The notes under the pieces were generated by a model. It saw nothing but the letters and a program-made list of their open reading frames with translations. It was not told the DNA's origin and did no database searches. The position numbers and the translations under genes are program-made. Shown one piece after another: positions 1 through 7,726 of a DNA stretch of 23,189 bases (position 1 is the first letter of the stretch; every line of letters begins with the position of its first letter). Origin of the DNA: Blastocladiella britannica (Eukaryota > Blastocladiomycota > Blastocladiomycetes > Blastocladiales > Blastocladiaceae); assembly GCA_025349905.2 (NCBI GenBank), contig MU624804.1:1-23189 (forward strand), given 5' to 3'.

Positions 1-26
1 CAGGTCGTAACGTTTATGTTATGCAG

Positions 27-565
27 GTTGGATCCACGGCCACAACCGGCGCGCACGTGCCGATACGGTCGTCCCTCTCGGCGTCTTGATGCCGTGGGTA
101 GGCACCGCTCCCAAACTGACGGTGATTGCCGGGGAAGCCGACTTGGGGTCGCTGATGGGCACTCCGACGTTTGCCATGGCCGCGCAAGCGTACCCGAGCC
201 AAGTGTCGCTACACTACCGAGTCAAGCAACCCAACTCCACGGTCGATCCAGCCGCCACCGCCGCCAACGTGACGTACGGCCGCATGGACGCGGACTATGT
301 GACGTCGCTGCTGGCGCCGCTGGCCGGCCGGCCCGACACCATGGTGGTGATTTGCGGGCCGCAGCGGTTCATTGACGAGGCGTACGGGTGGGCTTGTGGG
401 ATCATTGGCGAAGACAGGGTGCAGATCTTGCCCCCGAGCACGCCACTCACCAACCCGGAACAGACGCTCGTGGTACCCAAAGGGTCCGGGTTGCCGGTCG
501 CTGTGCACCGCGATTTGCAGACGGGACTGGGCAACTGGCTGTACTTTAAGCCGCGCCGGGCGTAA
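27..565 (+). CDS. 3' end of an NAD(P)H-dependent oxidoreductase (cytochrome b5 reductase / FNR-type NAD-binding domain), partial
   Basis: This is the C-terminal part of a gene that enters from the left edge. Position 26 is the end of a possible splice acceptor (atgcag), and the frame is open from there to the TAA at 563-565. The protein shows a beta strand LTVIAGEADLG, a helix, a second strand VSLHYRV and then VVICGPQRFIDEAYGW followed by DRVQIL. This order matches the second half of the NAD-binding domain of ferredoxin reductase-type flavoproteins, where a CGP motif precedes the last helix and the final VxxL strand. The FAD-binding half must lie upstream, outside the window. About 45 residues extend beyond the usual end of the family (PPSTPLTNPEQ to the C-terminus), which is odd for a plain b5 reductase. 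The exact subfamily and the exon edge near position 27 are uncertain. Confidence 0.55.
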
Positions 566-582
566 AATGTGGCCGTGAATGC

Positions 583-588
583 AATAAA
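583..588 (+). terminator. Poly(A) signal AATAAA of the oxidoreductase gene
   Basis: A perfect AATAAA lies 18 nt after the TAA stop of the oxidoreductase fragment. Cleavage 10-30 nt further on would fall at or inside the 3' end of the convergent membrane-protein gene, whose stop codon is at 601-603, so the two transcripts probably overlap. Confidence 0.6.
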
Positions 589-600
589 TATTTTTTCATG

Positions 601-2102
601 TTAACCACGGCGGTCGCTGGTCGTTAATGGGGTCGATGGCGGACTCGTGGCGTCATATGTCGGCGGCGGCGGCTCCAAGAGAGTCGTAACGACCAACGCA
701 GGCCGGAGCGTTTCGGCAGCAGGTGCCAGCCGGTCCGAATCATGGTCTTGGCGATCACCACCCACATCGCTATCATCCTCCGCAGGCGTCTCGTACCGCG
801 GCAACCCCTCCTCGCCCTCGACCACCACCATCCCCAACTCGGCGTCCAGCGCGACCCTTCTCCCGCCCATTCCGTCCGCCTCGGTAGTGATACGCCACCC
901 GCCGCGGCGCACCGGTTCCAGCATTGCCCGCGACGACGGCTGCAGCGTCAGTTCGCGCTGCGCCGACGAAAAAACACCGAACCGGTGCTTGTTGGCGGCC
1001 TTCCACACCCGGAACGTGCGTGGCGCACACAAGATGATAAAGTAGATGCCCGCGGCGATGCCCAGGACTATAAAGTTTGGGATCGCGTTACTGGTGGTTT
1101 TGCCGGTGGACGGGTCGGGTGGGTTGGTTGAGGTCGTATTGGAGGACGGGAGCGTCAGGGATTGCACTATGGTCGGTGGTGTGGCGGATCCGGCGACACA
1201 TATTCCGCCGGTCATGGATGGTGACGAAGATGATGAGGAGAGGCACGCCAGGGATCGGCACTGTGCAGCGTCGGTGCACGCGGCACCGAGCGGGAGTGCC
1301 GCAACAAACCTCCGCGATGCCCGATCGCACGTCACCAGCGACGCAATCGACTGCTGCCCGTCATTGGGACCAGTCAGAATCAAGTAGGGTGGAAGTGGGG
1401 AGTGCTCGGATGCGACAAATGCTGGGAGAGCTTCTTTTGCTGCTGGAGACGATCCAGCAGGAACCGCGAGCACGGCAGAGATTCGTGGGAACGGTGGAGG
1501 TGGTGGAATAGCCAGTGTCCACTTTCGCTGCTGCTGCCCTTGCTGCTGCTGCGAAAATGGCAAGTACGACGACAAGTCGACATCAGGATCGCAAGGGTAG
1601 CCAATGGGAAGTGTCGGGAGACAGATGCCGCCGTCGATCTGGTCCAGCAGCGGATCCGTTGTATTTGCTGCTGACAGGTGCCAATTTGCAAGGGCAGGCC
1701 AGGACAAGGGGACGCAAATGGTGGACGCGGCAGCGACGAACTCGCGCGGGCATGACGAGATGGTGCAATCAAGGAAATCTATCGAAATGGAAGTGAAGTG
1801 AGACGCAGCGCAGCGAAATAAATAGTTGGCCTCGCTTAGACAAGTCTGAAAAAGGACGGACCAGCGGCAGTGCTCGAGCAACCATTTCGGTCCTGGCACT
1901 GGGCAAGGTCGCTTGCGGCCAATGAGGATGGCGGCGCGCACGGTTCCAGGGCGGTCAGGGGCGACGATCCCACGCGAACGCGGCAGGTGCTCGGGACGAC
2001 CATACTTTTTTCATTGCCATCAAGGAACGGAAAGAGGACTGACAGCGCTGCTGCTGCACTTTCTGGCGGCACGGACGAGGACGACGACAAGAGAGCAGGC
2101 AT
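601..2102 (-). CDS. Single-pass membrane protein, cysteine-rich outside, PY-motif cytoplasmic tail; family unknown
   Basis: The main exon runs from about 1845 down to the TAA at 603-601. It encodes a region with many cysteines (for example CTDAAQCRSLAC followed by GGIC), a Ser/Thr/Pro-rich stalk, one hydrophobic span (about nt 1083-1027, FIVLGIAAGIYFIILCA) and a basic then acidic cytoplasmic tail of about 140 residues. The tail holds LPRY and PPTY, both of the (L/P)PxY type that binds WW domains of NEDD4/Rsp5 ubiquitin ligases. An ATG at 2102, in another frame, reads Cys-containing sequence and probably supplies the N-terminus. An intron of 65 nt at 1899-1835 joins the two frames (about 478 residues) and fits the local intron size, but the strong-looking acceptor ending at 1846 does not fit any donor of normal length. 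The signal peptide is weak. Function is not recognised. Confidence 0.5.
1027..1083 (-). other. Transmembrane segment of the PY-tail membrane protein
   Basis: Nineteen mostly hydrophobic residues follow a Pro/Ser/Thr stalk and precede RTFRVWKAANKHR, a positive cluster that places the C-terminal tail in the cytoplasm by the positive-inside rule. Confidence 0.7.
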
Positions 2103-2266
2103 CTTAATTTTGCAAATATACGCGACCGAAAGAGCTCTTAGGCTCTAACTCGAGCGCGCGGTGCGCCGGGTAGCGTTGTGGCCATTGGTAATGCCCATGT
2201 GCGATTGTGGCGCAAAAGAAGCAAAGTCATGGAAAAAGCAGCGATCCACGCCAAAGGGATCGATGT

Positions 2267-5200
2267 CTATTTACGCTGCTGCCGCCGGTCGGTCAGATGC
2301 ACCAGGTACTCGACCCAGTGGTCGATCCACTCGCTCGACCGCGCCTCGGCACTGAGCTCCACCACGGAATGGCCGCTCCCAAACTCGAGTCGTACTGACC
2401 GCGCCGTGGACGCCACGGAGCTACTGGACTGGGCATCGGGCAACTTGCTTCGCACTCGCACGAGTTCCTTTAACGACAGGGCGGTACGGAACCGCGGTTC
2501 TCCCGGTGCCTCGGTCACGACAATCATGCCCTGTTCCGGGACAAGCAGTGCACGGCAGGCGCGGCCCAGCTGCACTTCAAGCACCATGGCCGCTGATGCG
2601 CGCTTGAACGTCACCAGTGGCCACACGGAACTGTCCTTTCCGGGTTCTCGGCTGAGCGATTTTTTGGACACGCCAACCGATTTCGACGTGCCCAGGACAA
2701 GATTTGTCCACCGCAAATTGGCATCCTTGGACGACGTGGAGAAGATGCCGCTCGGCTGGTAGCTACACAGTCCCATCTCTGTACCACCGCCGTTGCCGCC
2801 AACCATTGATGACTCGACTGCTTGCACCGTCGACCGCGCCACGGGCCGCTGAGATCGCAGCCCTACAATGCATATCTGCGCCGTGTACACCAGCGAGCAC
2901 AAACTGTAAGTCAGAACTCGAATGCTGGGCAGGACCACTTCAATGCCGCCAACGGTGATCTAGAAGTGTACTGGCCACTTGCATAAGTCACAATAATGTC
3001 TGGATGATGAAAAAAAATACGTACAGCAGTGGCGGCAAGAACCAGCATGGTATACAACATCCTTAGCGTCGGAATGCGCTGCAACCGTTGAATGGCGCGG
3101 TTGAGCGACGCTTGCACCGCCAGCCACAGATTCAGAGCAATCAGGCCCGCGTTGATGAGCAAAGATGGAGCCAATAGATATCGCCGCTGACCCAAGTCGC
3201 ACGCCGAGTAGTGCCAGGTGTCATGGACTGGAACCACGACTGAACGTGGCGGGCTTGCAATGTACCATAGGAGCATTGCGGCGGCCTGCAGCGAAAACAC
3301 GCCTAACATAAATGACCAAGCAATGGCCACCACGGACCGAGAGACTCGCGCCCCGGACGACGTGACGATAAAGTATGCTTGCAAGTCGCGAATCACCACC
3401 GATGCTAGGATGACCGTGAAGCTCGCGAGCCACAACAAGATCCGGAGCGAGCACGTGGGCGTGGATGCTGGGCCCAGGAACGTCAGGGGCCACAGCGCGA
3501 TGCACAGCCCTCCAGACCACAGACTGGCAGTGATAAATAGCTGCCACAGGCGGCGCGATCCGCATTTGAGGGCGGACCTGGCCATGGGCACCGCCGACGC
3601 AATCAAAATAACCATATTGATGGCCACGACCGTAGTGGCGACCACGCCAGAACTGCTTTCCCAGGCCACCAAGAGGACTGGGCCAAGGACATTGATATGC
3701 AAGATGCTTGCGATGGAGTTGGTCATTTTGGTGAGTGCGTCGTCCACAGACATGGAGCCGGCAAGGGCTTCGTGCACGTTGGTGTAGATTTTCTCGGATA
3801 CGGCCATGTACTGATTTCCAGTCAGCACTGCAGGACGGGAAAACACCCTGGTGTCGGAGACATTACAACTGTCCATCCTGGCGCAAAAAGCTGGATCTGT
3901 GGTGGATTCGTCAATAACAGGATCCCACAAAACACAAGAAAAAGGTGTACCAGAGCGCAACGAAGTGAGTGTCGGGCTCCACCCTTCCTCTTGATACCAC
4001 CACAGCTGATTGTCGCTCGTGGACAAAAATTCGAGGACCCGCACTGCATCGGTCGGACTGGACGAGAAGCGGTTAATCCCCAGATAATTGCCGCCATTGG
4101 TCGAAAATCCACGCTGAGCGACAGTCTCCCCCGGGATCAGCGCCACGGCACCAATCGCTCCGGGTGTATCCACAATCATGGTCTTTGGATTGAACCAGTT
4201 GCGCATAAAGACTGCCCGGCCAGATTTGAAGAGCGCACTCGTTGGATCTTCCATTCCAACCAGTCCGACAAGGGTTGGCGGCATGAGACCGGTGGTCAGC
4301 CACCGACGAAAGCGAGAGAGAATTCCAACCGCAGCACGGCGTTTGGCCGGGTCAAGGGTGGACAGGGTCGGGATGTTTGGGTCTTGCGAATCGCCCTCAA
4401 CTACTGGCCCTGCTCCAGCACTGGCGAATATCTCCATGACATTACACGTCAGCCCCTCGTAAGCGTTGAACTGGCCGAGGAAGCCTGCCATTTCGGTTCC
4501 AGCCGAGCGCTCGCCTGCTAGAATTGTTGCCAACTGGGTTTCCATTTCATCCCACTAGTGTTTTTTTATCCATTGACAATTTGTCATCTTAACCAATTGA
4601 TATGAAATGAGGGAAAAAAAAGCATACGGTAGCAGGTGGTGCGGCAATGTTGTATTTTTGCAACAAGTCATACCTGTAGTACAGGGTGGCAAAGGGCAAC
4701 TTGAAGGGCACAGCCAGGAGTGAGTTGTTGACGACTGCCGCCTGCACCATGCCTTGGTCAAAGCTCTGGATCACTCTTGGATTCATGGCCGTCTCCAGGG
4801 GCAGCAAGAGGTCGGTAAAGACAGAAGGCCAGATCACTACGACATATGGGTTAGGTGCATTGCCTTTTTTGATGATTTTCAAATGCATACCATCGACAAA
4901 TACACTTTTCAACCAGCAGTAAAATTGGAGTATTGGGATGAGGTCAATCAATGGATATGCAAAGCAAAGTGGAGTTCGCACATGTCAAAGTAGGCGCGTC
5001 GTTGCAACATCATGATTTGGAGCATGTCCCCAAGTTCTACATAGACGATCGTGTGAGGACAATGTATCTCCCAGAATGAGCCAAAGGAGTTGAACCAGTG
5101 GATGAGATTTTGATGGACTGGAAAACGACATGTTGATTTCAGTCCTTCAGCTGTTTTCGCTGGACAAAATAAAACAATGTACGGCATTGATGGCCGCAAT

Positions 5201-5377
5201 ATGGACTGGGATCCCAGAGGCGGTACTCCAGTCGTCGGCGCGGACCTGGAACGACGAGACGTCATCGCAGTAGAATACTCGGATTGGCGATCGGGCGGAT
5301 GGTCCCGCGACCGCATTGCCGATCCAAGCAGCGGCGGCGAGCAGTTGCAGCAGTCCAACAAGGCATCGAAATTGCAT
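2267..5377 (-). CDS. Receptor with solute-binding-protein ectodomain, class C-like 7TM core and PH-like tail
   Basis: Seven exons give about 905 residues: 5377-5183, 5117-5096, 5036-4982, 4904-4891, 4836-4628, 4554-3025 and 2959-2267; all junctions are GT-AG and in phase. Residues 1-24 are a signal peptide. Residues about 30-440 resemble an ABC-transporter substrate-binding protein: FDIVFVDVIWPSVF, then ATLYYRYDLLQKYNI, a Thr-Trp-Asp-Glu hinge and RAVFMRNW. Seven hydrophobic spans follow (about 469-490, 502-526, 535-554, 572-597, 624-647, 661-675 and 683-709). Cys533 before TM3 and Cys617 in the second outer loop are placed like the class C disulfide. The tail ends, at about 792-898, in strands plus a Trp-containing helix (SEWIDHWVEYL), compatible with a PH-like fold. 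Class C receptors use a periplasmic-binding-like ligand domain; here it looks closer to bacterial sugar-type binding proteins. The ligand is unknown. Confidence 0.8.
4891..5117 (-). other. Cluster of very small exons (22, 55 and 14 nt) in the receptor gene
   Basis: Exons at 5117-5096 (22 nt), 5036-4982 (55 nt) and 4904-4891 (14 nt) are separated by introns 5095-5037, 4981-4905 and 4890-4837. Without splicing, every frame here meets stops. With splicing, the protein reads AINASIKISSTELGDMLQ and then YFDIVFVDVIW, which restores the helix and the DVVxxDVxWP strand expected in a substrate-binding protein. The family pattern, rather than splice-site strength, supports these exons. Confidence 0.65.
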
Positions 5378-5478
5378 TTGGAATACTTGGTGTCGTTTGA
5401 GGAAGGATCCGCGCAAGGTGAAGGTCCGTTTTGAAGTCGCTCTTGAAATTTGATCGACATTTTTGAGGTCCCTCCCAA
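5378..5478. promoter_or_regulatory. Compact 101-bp bidirectional intergenic region
   Basis: The start codons of the minus-strand receptor (5377) and the plus-strand TIMMDC1-like gene (5479) face away from each other across 101 bp. Both promoters and both 5' leaders must fit here or overlap the neighbouring coding sequence. No clear TATA box is visible. Confidence 0.5.
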
Positions 5479-6223
5479 ATGCAGTCCGATGCAACAGTGC
5501 CGTACACGGGCTCCTCGCTCGAAACCCTGAGAACGTCGATGGCCGCATTCACGGCGCCGCGAGACCCGCTCGACACGTCTCCGCCGGCCCCACCGCCGCG
5601 CGAACTCGCGCGATTCATGAGCTTTGCCGGTCTTGGCGCGTTCTGGGGCATGCTTCTGGGCGGTGCGATTGGCGCCCGCACCGCTGGCCACCAGTTCCTG
5701 GCCGAGCACGCACATCATTTGCCAGTGACGGTGCCCGGGTGGTACTTTTACCACAAGCAAAAGAACTATCGCGTGGTATGGGGCGCGGTGACGCGTGGAC
5801 TGCGCGAGGCCGGGCGCCTGGGCACCGTGGTAGCGGTGTTTTCTGCGGTCGAGACTGCTGTCGATGTGGTGGCCGAGCGCGAGTCGCCAGCCAGCAGCGT
5901 GGTGGCCGGGCAGGCCGCAGCTACTGCGTTTGCCATTGCCAGTACGCTCTCGATTCTTGACATGTACCTGGATGACACACTCACGATAAAAAAAACTTAA
6001 AGATCGCCTGCCACGAGCCTCGTTCCGCAAGGCACTGCTGTATGGGACGGTCGCGGGAGCCGTTGTTGGCGGCGTGCAGGAAATCGGATCCTACTTCCTC
6101 GGGATTCCCATCAAGTACGCGCCGCGCGACCAGCTCGAGGCCGCAGCCAAAGTGCTGGCCGGAGAGGGGTCGTCCTCCTCAGCACCATCACCGAGCGGAT
6201 CACTTGGACGCATTCAGCTCTAA
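5479..6223 (+). CDS. Tim17/22/23-superfamily mitochondrial membrane protein, TIMMDC1-like (complex I assembly)
   Basis: Two exons (5479-5941 and 6003-6223; intron 5942-6002, donor GTACGC) encode 227 residues. Hydrophobic, glycine-rich segments lie at about 48-69, 113-131, 139-153 and 165-188. The block GRLGTVVAVFSAVETAVDVV, then SVVAGQAAATAFAIANRLP and LLYGTVAGAVVGG, follows the order of the Tim17-family domain in TIMMDC1 (C3orf1), a membrane-embedded assembly factor of mitochondrial complex I. YFYHKQKNY before the second span sits where TIMMDC1 has its FHxQR-like stretch. The length is shorter than human TIMMDC1 (285 residues). The start could be Met1 or Met21 (5539); the latter still leaves a short N-terminus before the first span. 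Another Tim17-family member cannot be excluded. The unspliced frame ends at 6000 and lacks the last hairpin. Confidence 0.6.
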
Positions 6224-6290
6224 TATCAATAGTGTATTTTTTTTAATGTTTTTCATTCGCGTACATGCCATGCTCGCCAAAAGAAAAAAA

Positions 6291-7093
6291 TCACTGTGGG
6301 GGACGCGGAGGCATGCCTGTCGGGAATGGGGGCCGGAAGCCCGGCGGCGGCGGCGGCGGCAGCGACATGCCCGGACGCGCACCTGGCATCCCACTGGGCA
6401 GCGCGGGCAGGGGCATGCCGGGGCTGTGAAATACACATCAGATCTTCAGTCAATGCCCACCCAATAATGGAAAAAAAAAAAGGAAAGTAAAGCGTACCGC
6501 CAGCCTGCGGGCATTGGAGGCATTGGGGGAAGCCCAGTGGGAGGACGCATGCCCGGCATGGGCGCAGCCCCACCCATCATACCGGGTCCCATGAGGCCCT
6601 GCGGCGCGCCCATACCAGGCGGCTGGGCCATCATGGCAGGGGCGCCTGCGACCACGGGCATCGGCATCATGGGCATGCCGCGACCGGCCGGTCGAGCAAT
6701 GCCAGCGCCAGCTACGGGCACCAATCCCGGCGGCGGCTTGCGCTTTTCGTCCTTGGGCGCCTGCGGCGGCGCCTCGACCGTGAAGTTGACGATAATGTCG
6801 CCGCGCAGCACCACCAGGCCCAGCACGCGCTTCTCCTCGCGCTCCTTCTTGTCGTTGGCACCCGCGCCCTTGACTTTGATGCGGCGGAACTCTTCGCAGT
6901 CGGCCAGCACCAGGTTCATGTGCCGGTCAAACGCCAGCAGCTGCCCGATCAGAACGCGGCCGTCCGTCAAGTACACGCGCAGCCGGTAATTGAGCAGCTG
7001 GAGCATTTTGCTCGACTTTTCGATGGTCGACTGGCGTGCCCGGCAATAGTGAGTCTTATTTTACGCGTGTACTTGATTGGAAAATCATACCAT
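6291..7093 (-). CDS. SNRPB: Small nuclear ribonucleoprotein-associated protein B (SmB), core spliceosomal Sm protein
   Basis: Three exons encode 222 residues: 7093-7091 (only the ATG), 7030-6498 and 6423-6291. Introns are 7090-7031 (donor GTATGA) and 6497-6424 (donor GTACGC). The product begins [10 protein letters not shown], like the MTVGKSSKM start of animal SmB, which supports the tiny first coding exon. Sm1 is present ([20 protein letters not shown], then [13 protein letters not shown]), with the RNA-contacting Asp/Met/Asn positions. Sm2 is present as [15 protein letters not shown]. From about residue 85 the protein is Pro/Gly/Met-rich with PPGM- and RPP-type repeats, the usual SmB tail; the third exon supplies its end with a polyproline run. 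Length is close to human SmB (231). It joins the heptameric Sm ring on U1, U2, U4 and U5 snRNAs. It converges on the TIMMDC1-like gene with 67 bp between stops. Confidence 0.93.
7031..7090 (-). other. Intron directly after the SmB start codon
   Basis: A 60-nt intron runs from GTATGA to CGCCAG and begins immediately after the ATG at 7093-7091. The next exon starts TCG ACC ATC GAA, giving the conserved Sm B N-terminus. The alternative start, ATG at 7006, would remove the conserved EKSSK residues. Confidence 0.8.
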
Positions 7094-7726
7094 GATTGTA
7101 TTCAGTTAAATTTGAAGTGGAGAGGGCCGACCGTCAGCTGCGTGGAACAGCGGGTACAAAAATAAAGAATAATAAATAAAGTATGCCAGATCTTCGTCGT
7201 GGCCGCAAGGAGCCGCTCTTGAGTTTGGCAAGAAAAAATGAGCGATGACCAAAAAATTATTCAAAATACTTCACACGTGAACAACACAACAATCGCTCAT
7301 CCTTGGGAAATCGAGTTTTTGAATATTATCACACTGCCTGTATAACCTCTCCCATTAATTAGGACAAGATAAATAATACCCTCGAGTTTTTGGAAGTGCC
7401 ACTCGGGTCCTGAGCTTATTTTACTTTCTCCTTTTCGTTGTCGCTCGAAAGAAAGAACGAAACAACAGACGACAATTAATTGCTCGCTCTCTTTTGTTTT
7501 CTTCATCTTCATCTCTATTACGACGCTGGTAGACTGGATCGACGAGTGCCGCAAACAAGAACGGATCCGATCACAACTTTTCCTTAAATCACCAACTGTC
7601 CTCAGTAAACGTATGTCCTCCCTCCCCAGAAATAGAATTGATTTTCACCTCTACCGGAACAGCATTTTTCAACGGATCCGAAAACGTACCCACAGCAAAA
7701 GTGGGCGAAAATTAACAACGAGGGAA
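7094..7726. promoter_or_regulatory. 633-bp divergent intergenic region between SmB and the giant ERICH3-like gene
   Basis: AT-rich DNA with no convincing gene. It contains several AATAAA-like strings near 7160-7180, an 18-bp stem made of ATGAGCGAT (7238-7246) and ATCGCTCAT (7292-7300), and an E-box palindrome CACGTG at 7274-7279 inside the loop. An in-frame ATG at 7613 would add 38 residues to the downstream protein, but that stretch is AT-rich and basic, so 7727 is preferred. The promoters of both genes must be here; no clear TATA box was seen. Confidence 0.5.
7238..7300. repeat. Inverted repeat, 9-bp arms, around an E-box palindrome
   Basis: ATGAGCGAT (7238-7246) is an exact reverse complement of ATCGCTCAT (7292-7300), separated by 45 bp. 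The spacer holds CACGTG (7274-7279), a bHLH-type site. The symmetry could be a paired transcription-factor site for the divergent SmB and giant genes; chance cannot be excluded in AT-rich DNA. Confidence 0.35.

Noticed and set aside
1..26. A complete 23-nt intron at the left edge (4-26)
   Set aside because: It begins with GT and ends with CAG, but is far below local intron sizes; more likely the 3' end of a longer intron cut by the window.
3697..4521. Plus-strand ORF of 274 codons
   Set aside because: Antisense of the receptor exon, whose minus frame shows clear solute-binding and 7TM signatures.
7297..7554. Minus-strand ORF of 85 codons in the SmB/giant intergenic region
   Set aside because: AT-rich codon use unlike all real exons here, no signature, no splice context.
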